From contig NZ_CP103300.1 in NCBI RefSeq assembly GCF_025562755.1, positions 6,140,501 through 6,204,500 on the forward strand: a DNA stretch of 64,000 bases, given 5' to 3'. The stretch is from Endozoicomonas euniceicola (lineage in GTDB: Bacteria; Pseudomonadota; Gammaproteobacteria; Pseudomonadales; Endozoicomonadaceae). Positions 43,501 to 51,086 of the stretch are shown here, piece by piece. The notes under the pieces were generated by a model. It saw only the letters and a program-made list of their open reading frames with translations. It searched no databases and was not told where the DNA came from. Positions within the stretch are counted from its first letter, which is position 1. Every line of letters starts with the position of its first letter. A program made the translations under genes and the position numbers.

Positions 43501-46500
43501 CTCTCCGGCAGCTCAACCGACCAGAACGGTAAAGTGACCGCCACCCTGGGGAGCAAGACCTATAACGGCATCATCACTGGCGGCCACTTCACCGTCAAAG
43601 TCACCGGCCTGCTCCCCGGCAAGCACTATAACGTTAAGCTGGTCGGCACCGACGATGTCGGTAACAAAGGCCAGGAGGTGTCTAAGGACTTCCAGGTCCC
43701 GCCCCTGGGCAACATGTCCCTGAAGCTGGATACAGAACCGGCTGACCGTATCGCCACCACTCAAACCCAATGGCAAGGTTCCGGCGCAGCGCCTGATGCC
43801 AAAGTCACCCTGACCCTGAAGCCGGCCCGGGGCAGTGAGATAACAGACACCGTCATTGCGGATAACAAAGGTACGTTCGCCTTCAACGTCAGCACCCTGA
43901 CTGAAACCAGCTACACCCCGGAGCTGAGCGCTACCGCCAGCGGCTACCAGGATGCCAGCCTGACTGGCAAGCTCCTCACCGTTGACACCACCGGCCCCGT
44001 GCTGACACTCGACCCGAACGTCATGACGTCTCTCAAGGCGACCAGTAAAAGTCTTCTCCTCTCCGGTAGCTCAACCGACCAGAACGGTAAAGTGACCGCC
44101 ACCCTGGGGAGCAAGACCTATAACGGCATCATCACTGGCGGCCACTTCACCGTCAAAGTCACCGGCCTGCTCCCCGGCAAGCACTATAACGTTAAGCTGG
44201 TCGGTACCGACGATGTCGGTAACAAAGGCCAGGAGGTGTCTAAGGACTTCCAGGTTCCGCCTCTGGGCACCATGTCCCTGAAGCTGGACACAGAACCGGC
44301 TGACCGTATTGCCACCACTCAAACCCAATGGCAAGGTTCCGGCGCAGCGCCTGATGCCAAAGTCACCCTGACCCTGAAGCCGGCCCGGGGCAGTGAGATA
44401 ACAGACACCGTCATTGCGGATAACAAAGGTACGTTCGCCTTCAACGTCAGCACCCTGACTGAAACCAGCTACACCCCGGAGCTGAGCGCTACCGCCAGCG
44501 GCTACCAGGATGCCAGCCTGACCGGCAAGCTCCTCACCGTTGACACCACCGGTCCGACGGTGTCGATCATCCCTAATTTCCAGCTGACGGCGGGATACTG
44601 CACCCTCAAGGGTAAGGCGATTGACCAGAGTGGTCAGCCTGAGCCCAAAGGCAGTGTGACCGTAAAGGTGACAGGTATTCCAAAGCCCTTTACGGGCACT
44701 ATCAGCAACGGCGATTTCAGTGTCCAGATGGATGGCCTGCAACCCGGCAAGACCTATGACCTTAGCCTGACTGCGACCGATGAATTGCAAAACACTGGCC
44801 TATCAGTGGAGAAAAGTTTTTCCCTACCAGGAGTACATGCCCCGCAGGCTTATGACTTTGCGGTGACTTCTCTAAAAAGTGACACTGATAGTATCGTTAT
44901 CAGAGGTACTCACCCTCTCGAAAACGGCAGGGTGTCAGTCCATCTGTCGAGTGACATCATAAAAAAAGCAGGATCAAAAAATCAGGGCATAATTACACAA
45001 AGTGCAAAAGATCATAAATGGAATCTGCTTCTGAAAAACCTCTTCCAGGATCAAGAGGTCACTGTTCGCTTCAAGGCAATGGATGATGCTGGTACACCTC
45101 AAGAGGCAAAGTTTCTGCCTGATATCGCAGAGATTCAAGACAAGCTGATTATTGGTGGAAAGCGTGAGAGTTATTTTGACAGTCTGTCAGCTGAGAATGG
45201 TATTGGAACCTATGGAAAGCACATCTGCATTTCATACAACAAAGTCAGACTTGGTAAAACTAAGTTTCCCTCAAAATACGTAACTCTGGCTTCATCAAAC
45301 AGAGCTGACATTGAATATAAGATAACTTTTGACAGCAAATTGTCAAAAGGGAAGCTTTTACCGGAACACTATCAGCCTTCCAAATTAATTATAAAATACC
45401 ATACGCTGGAACAGCTTGACACTGACGCTGTTGTTAGCGTCGAATCACCATCACTTCATTACACGTTTGATAATTTTCAGCCTGGGCAAGATAGTCTTGT
45501 TTCACAAACCTACCCTGCTACAGCAAAAATTTCAGGTTCTGCCGATCGAGTACAGGGGTCGATAGGCTCTGGTTTACAGCTTGGCAAAGGTGTTTTACAA
45601 GTTGAGGATTTCAAAGATCTGTTTAAAGGTAGTTATACGATCTGTTTTGACATCAAAACTTCCACACAAGCTACAAAAAGCAGCCAACTATTTCCAGCTC
45701 TTGCTGGTTACTACGACGAGACATCACCTACCGGGGCTAAAACTCACCTGTTTGGTGCCTTTAACGAAAAGGGGCAAATTGGTGTTGCTGATCATAACAA
45801 CGGATTCTTTGCCGAACCTGTCGTAGCAGACAACCAATGGCATTCCGTCTGTATCAGTCGTACCCTGGTGAGCCAGAAGGCATCGACTTATCGCATGCTC
45901 ATAGACGGCAAGCAGGCTGATATCTCCAAAACTGGAGACTCAGACGTTAAAAAAGAGCAAACAATTGACCATGGCACTATTTCTAACTCACCCGTCAGTG
46001 AGTACCCTGTTGAACTCCTGGGAGGTGTCACTAAATCGAACAGCCCCGATCAAGTCGAATATCTGAATGAAGCTGTTCTGGATAACTTTACAGCCTATCC
46101 AATTAGTATGGAGACACCTTATGAATCATCAGCTTACGCTCATGTTCACTGGAACTGCAGTAATGGAGGCGCTTGTTTCTACAACAGCGAATTCCCTGCC
46201 GGTCTGATGATTAAGGAAATGATGGAGAGCAGGCTCACACCTCACAGCCCTCTTTACCTGCAACTCAAGAACAGTGTTGCAAATAAATCATTTACAACAA
46301 GCTTTACCGTCAAGTACCAGGGTAAAGAGCTTGATCCTCAAGATTCGTCTGTCGCTGGTGATAATGTTTACAAGTTAGACAGCGTCTCTGCTAAAAGCCT
46401 TGCAACTGTATCGGTACAACCTGCTGATCCAGCCGCTGCACACAAATTTGAGCTGCACTTTGATCGTACTGAATCCGATCTAATCAAAGGTGCATCAATG

Positions 46501-47010
46501 CCTGACGGCATCATTAAATTTGACTCGTCTGTGTCGCCACTGGGTAGCGGCATTAGTTTTGGTGTCGGAAAAAATCAGTCTCACTCACCTTCCAATAAAG
46601 ACCCGAATCTTATTTTAGAGGCCCGGCATCTTGTCACAGAGGCAGATACCACAATCAATAATTATGATATAAAGCACTCGATCATAAACCTGGATGGTTT
46701 GCAGGCACTCAAAGGGATCGCTCAAGCTGATGATTTTAGCAATAAGCTGCTCAAGCTTATGAGTGAAAGCTCTGCGGAAAGTGATGCAAATCAGGTAAAA
46801 CTCATGACCCCTTGCACACAATCAGAGAACGGTGACTCAACTTGCACTAATAATCCCCTGTCCACAACCCACCCAACCTCTAAGGCCTTAACGGACAAAA
46901 CTTGCACAACTGACACAACTGACCCTCTGGTCACTATTAATACTGTTGAAAACAATCCGGCGATAGCTCTTCAGCTGAATGGGGAGGTCACTTATTATCA
47001 GCACACTTAA
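40549..47010 (+). CDS. Giant Ig-repeat surface protein with LamG-like domain (type I secretion substrate)
   Basis: 2,153 aa from ATG 40549 (GAGG upstream). Residues about 10-75 look like a FecR/LapA-type N-terminal retention module (VGVKGDVTIKDETGNKIKLK). A Pro/Glu-rich linker follows. From about 215 to 1545 are bacterial Ig-like domains, including four tandem units of 186-188 aa; units 2 and 3 are nearly identical. Around residues 1630-1855 is a concanavalin/LamG-like domain (SLHYTFDNF, NQWHSVCISR, MLIDGKQ, LDNFTAYP). The last 300 residues show no known fold and no RTX nonapeptides. I see no LapG-type TAAG cleavage site. It follows the type I exporter genes on the same strand, so it is its likely cargo and a probable adhesin. 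Confidence 0.85.
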   Translation: MAPANNPESAPVFFVGVKGDVTIKDETGNKIKLKKGDKIPVDARIIVGDGGKIVFKQENKTLKYESQGEASLSNALTESSDASQDPGLETLVEAAEQIITTPDRPSQDRPSQEIAAQQPLAKPVVRADASTLTPTPAKEGILEPPFIVPTDRKVNTQSDASEIVKEMAEQIAARGDALGASTTESEEVLSSVGETLTLEHNHKHIAHDETPLPPAAPAVTSFAPNTGSGDDNITSEKELTISGVAPTGTQVTLLCDDVVIKQGIQVSSQGQWSTQWNTGKDGSFTLTATASSGTASSAPSSAFSVQVDSKPPALEFDHPASDDNYNFVTYNKAAIITGTTAPGQTFTLTQGNNSWKITADDKGTWSQAVANLNDGLTEFSASMVSAAGVEVTETAKLLVRSTPYDFKIQPDTGTSDTDSITNSEDLLLTVKSQPDATVVLTILGKDIKSTVNKDGQAEFKVTLAGDDIYTCQLKTLYADNGGESDTVEESITLDTTPAAFNLDQLQTTYKVPDISFSGQCKENGSTVSIKLVNVFKPGVSVSTTATVENGTFNATATVPEQGQYRAEVTIVDAAGNTSFPQDYPFEYQPPKPELIIQTRPDDSSSNANPEWTGTFPHEGKLEISFAGKTDTITVKSDNTWSYQFSDAFDFARHTVTFTGSQAGLAGTAIEQDSFTVLMPTMQLTINEAPTERTNLTKTEWKGSGAAPNAKVTLTLTPTKGDVVEETVDADDQGFFAIALSLIEGSYSTALTATVGGYQDSSLIGDNVTIDRTGPVMEVDPGFKPIAGNNTMTGTATDKFGNPEPNGSVVVHLNNGQSYVGSIKAGHFSIELKNLSLDNTYVAEIIGSDDLNNIGKIKHATFKTPPLPTMSLTLDTEPADRIDTAQTQWKGSGAAPNATVTLTLKTTAQGSEIKNTVTADNKGEFLFKVTGLTETSYTPELSATASGYQDASLTGKLLTVDTTGPVLTLDPNVMTSLKATSKSLLLSGSSTDQNGKVTATLGSKTYNGIITGGHFTVKVTGLLPGKHYNVKLVGTDDVGNKGQEVSKDFQVPPLGNMSLKLDTEPADRIATTQTQWQGSGAAPDAKVTLTLKPARGSEITDTVIADNKGTFAFNVSTLTETSYTPELSATASGYQDASLTGKLLTVDTTGPVLTLDPNVMTSLKATSKSLLLSGSSTDQNGKVTATLGSKTYNGIITGGHFTVKVTGLLPGKHYNVKLVGTDDVGNKGQEVSKDFQVPPLGTMSLKLDTEPADRIATTQTQWQGSGAAPDAKVTLTLKPARGSEITDTVIADNKGTFAFNVSTLTETSYTPELSATASGYQDASLTGKLLTVDTTGPTVSIIPNFQLTAGYCTLKGKAIDQSGQPEPKGSVTVKVTGIPKPFTGTISNGDFSVQMDGLQPGKTYDLSLTATDELQNTGLSVEKSFSLPGVHAPQAYDFAVTSLKSDTDSIVIRGTHPLENGRVSVHLSSDIIKKAGSKNQGIITQSAKDHKWNLLLKNLFQDQEVTVRFKAMDDAGTPQEAKFLPDIAEIQDKLIIGGKRESYFDSLSAENGIGTYGKHICISYNKVRLGKTKFPSKYVTLASSNRADIEYKITFDSKLSKGKLLPEHYQPSKLIIKYHTLEQLDTDAVVSVESPSLHYTFDNFQPGQDSLVSQTYPATAKISGSADRVQGSIGSGLQLGKGVLQVEDFKDLFKGSYTICFDIKTSTQATKSSQLFPALAGYYDETSPTGAKTHLFGAFNEKGQIGVADHNNGFFAEPVVADNQWHSVCISRTLVSQKASTYRMLIDGKQADISKTGDSDVKKEQTIDHGTISNSPVSEYPVELLGGVTKSNSPDQVEYLNEAVLDNFTAYPISMETPYESSAYAHVHWNCSNGGACFYNSEFPAGLMIKEMMESRLTPHSPLYLQLKNSVANKSFTTSFTVKYQGKELDPQDSSVAGDNVYKLDSVSAKSLATVSVQPADPAAAHKFELHFDRTESDLIKGASMPDGIIKFDSSVSPLGSGISFGVGKNQSHSPSNKDPNLILEARHLVTEADTTINNYDIKHSIINLDGLQALKGIAQADDFSNKLLKLMSESSAESDANQVKLMTPCTQSENGDSTCTNNPLSTTHPTSKALTDKTCTTDTTDPLVTINTVENNPAIALQLNGEVTYYQHT
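43153..44551. repeat. Near-identical ~558-bp tandem repeats in the adhesin gene
   Basis: Units start at 43153, 43714 and 44272 (periods 561 and 558 bp). Units 2 and 3 are nearly identical until 44551, where the third diverges. A more diverged unit precedes them from about 42589. All keep the reading frame. Confidence 0.9.
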
Positions 47011-47043
47011 CTCTATTCCTGCTTAATCAGGAATTCTGGTTCT

Positions 47044-47072
47044 CGGGTTATGACTTTTCTGGTTATAACCCG
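47044..47072 (+). terminator. Hairpin after the adhesin gene
   Basis: A perfect 8-bp stem (47044-47051 with 47065-47072) in the 104-bp gap before the HU-like gene; another 7-bp stem lies at 47015-47034. T-runs are weak. Confidence 0.45.
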
Positions 47073-47114
47073 GGATTCTTGTTCCACTCACAGGTAATAA
47101 ATCCGAGCTTGAAC

Positions 47115-47387
47115 ATGAACAAGAAAGAACTTGTCGAACAGGTGGCCGACCGTTCTGGTTTATCAAAAAATAAAGCAGTTCTGGTCGTCAATACCTTTAT
47201 ACACCAGACTCAGGACTCTCTTGCTATGGGAGATGCCCTGCAGCTGATTGGCTTTGGTACATTTTCGATAACGGACCGGGCAGCCCGAAAAGGGAGAAAC
47301 CCGCAAACAGGGCAGGAAATACATATACCTGCCTGTAAAATGCCTCAGTTCAAACCAGGCAACAAACTCAAAGAAGCTGTTAAGTAA
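47115..47387 (+). CDS. HU-family DNA-binding protein, second copy
   Basis: 90 aa from ATG 47115 (MNKKELVEQVA); an upstream frame start adds non-homologous residues. It has the full HU fold with IGFGTFSITDRAARKGRNP and the conserved arm. It differs from hupB at many positions, notably in the dimerisation helices and the Cys in PACKMPQF, so it is a paralogue rather than a recent copy. It follows the adhesin gene and faces an XRE regulator; a role as local nucleoid or regulatory protein is only a guess. Confidence 0.88.
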   Translation: MNKKELVEQVADRSGLSKNKAVLVVNTFIHQTQDSLAMGDALQLIGFGTFSITDRAARKGRNPQTGQEIHIPACKMPQFKPGNKLKEAVK

Positions 47388-47401
47388 ATTTTCTTAGTCA
47401 C

Positions 47402-47437
47402 AAAAAAAACAGGGCAAATCTCAATGATTCTGCCCTG
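47402..47437 (-). terminator. Terminator between HU-like and XRE genes
   Basis: A 7-bp stem (47410-47416 with 47431-47437), followed on the minus strand by eight T residues, so it serves the XRE gene. Confidence 0.8.
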
Positions 47438-47472
47438 CACATGAATAATAAAAATAGCGTGAAGTATTCTAA

Positions 47473-47802
47473 TCAGGCCATAGCCTTCATGACATTAAGA
47501 ATGGCTCGTTTTTTCTTCAGATTCATCCGGTTTAATGCACGCAGAATTTCACTATCGACTTCCGTATCACAAATGGAATCAACCGGTGATGTCAGGTATT
47601 GATTTCCCCGCCCTGTAGCCACCCATTCAAAAGAAATTTCCAGAATTTCAGCCATTTTACGCAGATTTTCCAGACTCGGGCTGCTCATTTCTGTTTCCCA
47701 CTGTGCCAGTGCACTGCGGGAAACCCCAATCAAATCAGCCAAAGCCTGTTGCGATAATCGTTTTTCCTTGCGCGCTCGCAAAATTCTTGTTGTCAGGTTC
47801 AT
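47473..47802 (-). CDS. XRE-family transcriptional regulator
   Basis: 109 aa. An N-terminal helix-turn-helix of the lambda-repressor/Cro type covers residues about 5-60 (RLSQQALADLIGVSRSALAQ as the two HTH helices). The C-terminal part is short and helical with a Lys-rich end, without a peptidase or ligand domain. It resembles regulators found beside mobile or toxin-antitoxin genes, but no partner is adjacent. Target unknown. Confidence 0.88.
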   Translation of the reverse strand: MNLTTRILRARKEKRLSQQALADLIGVSRSALAQWETEMSSPSLENLRKMAEILEISFEWVATGRGNQYLTSPVDSICDTEVDSEILRALNRMNLKKKRAILNVMKAMA

Positions 47803-47937
47803 CCATGAACTCTCGTATACGAAAATTAAACCTCTTATTAAAAATCAGTGTAACACATCATCCGGTAATGAAATGTTGCGATTAAGCCCCTATAAATCAC
47901 GCCTTAGGGTGGTAGCAATCTGAAATATACCGGATTT

Positions 47938-48075
47938 TTAGCTGTTGGCTCTTGGCTTTTAGCTGTTGGCTCTTGGCTGTTGGCTGTTGGCTGTTGGCTA
48001 TTAGCTGACTGACCAACAGCCAGCAGCCAAGAGCCAAGAGCCAAGAGCCAAGAGCCAAGAGCCAAGAGCCAAGAG
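47938..48075. repeat. Inverted array of 7-bp units (element A)
   Basis: Left arm 47938-48007 made of TTGGCTG/TTGGCTC-type 7-mers, a short spacer, and right arm 48014-48075 made of the complementary AGCCAAG/AGCCAAC units. It can form a very long hairpin. Flanks (TACCGG...TTTT on the left, GCGG...TATATT on the right) match those of the array at 50883-50977. It lies at the 3' end of the glycosyltransferase operon. Confidence 0.9.
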
Positions 48076-48112
48076 CGGAGCAGTATATTCCAAGCTTCAG
48101 ATTCCCGATAAA

Positions 48113-49345
48113 TCACGCTTTCTGCTGCGTGATTATATGAGCATCCAGCGTTGGCTTCAGGGTGTTGATCACATCATCCACACTGATCGCTTTCAGGCAC
48201 TGGTTATCAAAACAGGTGGTCTTACGATGGTTCCCCGCACTGACACAGGGAGAGCAGGCCAGTCCCGCATAAATAGGTGTTGAGTTACCCAGAGCCCCGT
48301 AAAGCTTTGGCGTTTCCGGACCAAAAATAACAAAGGTTTTAAGATCAGTCACCGACGCAAAGTGTGGTGGCCCAGAGTCATTCGACAGCATAAGGTAGGA
48401 AACCGAATACAGTGGTACCAGCTCTGCAAAAGTAAACACGCCGGCACTATTAACACAACGTTCATGCCCAACCATCTGCTTAAGTTCTTCAGCCCCGCTT
48501 TTTTCAGCAGGCGCACCGGTAATCACTACCAGAATATCCTGATAGTCATTCAGTACCCGGCTGATAACACTGGCGTAACGTTCCCGCATCCAGCGCCGCT
48601 GCGGCAACAGATCACTGGCATTTGGGTTGACCAGCATTATTCTGAATGTGTCAGTACTGAAATCTGGCTTCAAATCCACCAGTTTGCTCAGTACCGACTG
48701 CTTAAGCGGTTCATCCACCTCAGCACGGGCCAGTTCGATGTCATTCTGATCCAGCAGTTTTCTCTGGTAAGGTTGCCCTTTCTCCCCAAGACAGGCCTGA
48801 ACCAGCGCCATAAAGTTAAGGGAAATATGGTGATGAGGGTTATACATAACCGGGTGAGTCAGGAAGTTTCCCCGATACAAACCCTCTTCATGAACACCGT
48901 GATAACCCGTGCGATTCACCGCCCCGGAGAGTCGTGACAACAACGCCGTAAAACGTGAAAACAGCTCCAGGTCGATGGTCGTATCAATCTTACGCTGACG
49001 GCACCAGACCAGAAAATGCAGACTGTCAAAGGCCAGCGTAAATAAACTGTCTGGCCGAATCGTAAAAATCTGCTCAGCAGGAATCGTGCTCAGCAGCTTC
49101 AGGCTGGCCGCATTTTTTTTAAAAATAACAAAGTGCAGTGTTTTGCCCTGATCTTTTAGCCAGCGCATCGCCGGGTCGGCCAGAATCGCGCTGCCCATTT
49201 CAGACAGCTCAATAAACAATACATTCTCAGGCTGTTTTTCCTTTGGCCTGAAAATCAGCTCTTTAACCTTAAACAACAGCTTCAACAGAAAACACAACGG
49301 CACACCAACATAGTGGTCGATTACCCTCATGGTATCTACTTTCAT
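48113..49345 (-). CDS. Glycosyltransferase family 9 (heptosyltransferase-like)
   Basis: A 410-aa ADP-heptose:LPS heptosyltransferase-like protein. The N-terminal Rossmann half begins with NVLFIELSEMGSAILADPAM; the C-terminal half has the nucleotide-sugar motif MLSNDSGPPHFAS and a later Cys-rich segment (GLACSPCVSAG) typical of GT9 proteins. It is peripheral on the inner membrane and would add a sugar to LPS core or a similar glycan. It starts four bases after the PAP2-GtrA gene ends, so the two form an operon. Acceptor and sugar cannot be told from sequence. Confidence 0.85.
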   Translation of the reverse strand: MKVDTMRVIDHYVGVPLCFLLKLLFKVKELIFRPKEKQPENVLFIELSEMGSAILADPAMRWLKDQGKTLHFVIFKKNAASLKLLSTIPAEQIFTIRPDSLFTLAFDSLHFLVWCRQRKIDTTIDLELFSRFTALLSRLSGAVNRTGYHGVHEEGLYRGNFLTHPVMYNPHHHISLNFMALVQACLGEKGQPYQRKLLDQNDIELARAEVDEPLKQSVLSKLVDLKPDFSTDTFRIMLVNPNASDLLPQRRWMRERYASVISRVLNDYQDILVVITGAPAEKSGAEELKQMVGHERCVNSAGVFTFAELVPLYSVSYLMLSNDSGPPHFASVTDLKTFVIFGPETPKLYGALGNSTPIYAGLACSPCVSAGNHRKTTCFDNQCLKAISVDDVINTLKPTLDAHIITQQKA

Positions 49346-49349
49346 GGGA

Positions 49350-50636
49350 CTACCCTTCCCTTACACTGGCATCTCTACCAGTGGCAAAAATAAACACAGA
49401 CGCAAACGTAAAATTAAACATCATACCCGCCAGAACACCCGCAACCATTGCCAGCATCTTAAAGTCCGCAAAGAATGGAACAAACTTCGTCAGCAGGTAA
49501 TAAGAACCCCAGTTTGGCAGGAAGCTGACCATACACATGGACAGATACTTGATCCACTGGGGAGCCTTCTTCCTTTTTTCCACATGGCTGAAGGTAAACG
49601 TCCGGTTCCAGAACCAGTTCCAGCTCGCTGCGACCCAGTAAGAGCCGCCACGGGCCACCAGGTGTGGAATACCCAGCGCAACCGACAGCAACCAGTAAAC
49701 GCCCATATCAACCACAAACCCGGTCGCGCCCACAAGGCCAAACTTAACCAGCCGCTGAACCAGCTTATAGAGTTTATTGACCAGAGTGCCTTCAACAAAC
49801 AGGTCTGCCTCAACATAATCCTTGTAAAGGGTAAACAGCGTCACCAGTGCCAGCACCAGGGAAAGGCCAGCCAGGGCATATTGCCAGTAAATCAGGAACG
49901 GGAAATACTCCTGAAAACCATTGTCATAAAATGGCAGGAAGACCGCACAGACGCCGGTCAAAAAAAGCATAAACAGGCGTGATTTCAAGCCAGAACCGAT
50001 TCTGTCAGCCAGCGTAGAACCGATAACCGCTGCCAGGATTCCTACCCAGATTCCCCAGACCAGATCCTGCGGCCAGTGGGCTCCGACAACGATACGTGAA
50101 AAGGCAACCAAGGCACCAAACAGTAACACCCACCAGCGAGCTGCCCCCTTGTAATGCGCCAGAACCAGCCCTACCAGAAGAAAAACAGTGCCGGTATGCC
50201 CGGAAGGCAACGACTGTTTGCGCACCGTTGGCCCGATAATGTTCAGCATTTCGGTTCCCAGTTCACCGGCAGGGCGCAATGAGTCAACCATGGATTTACC
50301 GCAATGGATTAAAACAGCTCCTGTCAGCATGGTCAGGATAACGGCCAGTTGCTGCCTGGGCTTCATCACAAACAGCAGCATGGTCAGGGGAAAGAGAAAG
50401 AAGCCGTCACCAAAGTTGGTGAGAACCACCCACAGGGCATCACTACCAACGGTATTGGCAGGATTATTCAGCCAAAGAAAGGTTGACTGGTTGATGCTGT
50501 CAAAATGAAAGACCAGGGCGAAGGGCAACAGTAGCAAAGTAGCCCATTTCAACAGACGGAAGTACGGATTTTGATCAGATAAAAAAGTCTGGAGCATTCC
50601 TTGTTGTCTCGTGGGCATGGAATAGTGGAGCGTCAT
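49350..50636 (-). CDS. PAP2 phosphatase-GtrA fusion membrane protein
   Basis: 428 aa from ATG 50636. The frame is open to 50825, and no start has a good ribosome binding site, so the N-terminus is uncertain. The N-terminal half is a PAP2/type 2 phosphatidic-acid phosphatase with its three motifs (KSMVDSLRP, LPSGHTGT, SRIVVGAHWPQD) within a multi-pass membrane domain. The C-terminal 130 residues are a GtrA-like four-helix domain (KFGLVGATGFVVDMGVYWLL), the kind used to move lipid-linked sugars. The fusion suggests coupled dephosphorylation and flipping of polyprenyl-linked sugar carriers, fitting the neighbouring GT9 and ArnT-like genes. Confidence 0.85.
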   Translation of the reverse strand: MTLHYSMPTRQQGMLQTFLSDQNPYFRLLKWATLLLLPFALVFHFDSINQSTFLWLNNPANTVGSDALWVVLTNFGDGFFLFPLTMLLFVMKPRQQLAVILTMLTGAVLIHCGKSMVDSLRPAGELGTEMLNIIGPTVRKQSLPSGHTGTVFLLVGLVLAHYKGAARWWVLLFGALVAFSRIVVGAHWPQDLVWGIWVGILAAVIGSTLADRIGSGLKSRLFMLFLTGVCAVFLPFYDNGFQEYFPFLIYWQYALAGLSLVLALVTLFTLYKDYVEADLFVEGTLVNKLYKLVQRLVKFGLVGATGFVVDMGVYWLLSVALGIPHLVARGGSYWVAASWNWFWNRTFTFSHVEKRKKAPQWIKYLSMCMVSFLPNWGSYYLLTKFVPFFADFKMLAMVAGVLAGMMFNFTFASVFIFATGRDASVREG

Positions 50637-51079
50637 TATAACAATCGCGGTATTTGAAGAAAGTGAACTTGGAACAAACGAGTATAATTGCCATAAAACC
50701 TCCCGCCAGCCATCCAGTCTGACATAGATAAGTAGGCATTCACGCTCTGTTAAATAGGAAAATGCCGCCATTACATAGCCTGGCAAAAAGCTGCTTGTAA
50801 ACGCGGCACATTCATTGGATGCCATTCAGCGAATGGCTATTTCCCAGCTAAGGGGCGCAGCATTCAATAACTTACCGGGCTTTTGGCTGTTGGCTGTTGG
50901 CTATTAGCTGCTCATACAGCCAACAGCCAACAGCCAACAGCCAACAGCCAACAGCCAACAGCCAACAGCCAACAGCGGTATATTATGTTCTGCTGCTTCC
51001 CTAAAGGCTATTTCCCAGCTAATGGCTATTTCCCAGCTAATGGCTATTTCCCAGCTAATGGCTATTTCCCAGCTAATGG
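50637..51079. other. Repeat-rich intergenic region
   Basis: Contains an inverted 7-bp array and an 18-bp direct array; apart from a possible upstream extension of the PAP2-GtrA frame there is no gene. Confidence 0.6.
50883..50977. repeat. Inverted array of 7-bp units (element B)
   Basis: Left arm 50883-50910 (TTGGCTG units), short loop, right arm 50916-50977 with seven full AACAGCC units and a partial one. The arms are complementary. Flanks match the array at 47938-48075. Confidence 0.9.
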
Positions 51080-51086
51080 CTATTTC
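51006..51086. repeat. 18-bp tandem repeat at the end of the ArnT-like gene
   Basis: Four full copies of GGCTATTTCCCAGCTAAT and a partial fifth that overlaps the stop codon of the glycosyltransferase gene (51080-51082). One more copy lies alone at 50835-50851 on the other side of the inverted array. Confidence 0.9.

Noticed and set aside
40549..47010. RTX toxin
   Set aside because: No GGxGxDxxx nonapeptides and no acyltransferase gene; the Ig-like repeats and LamG-like domain fit an adhesin better.
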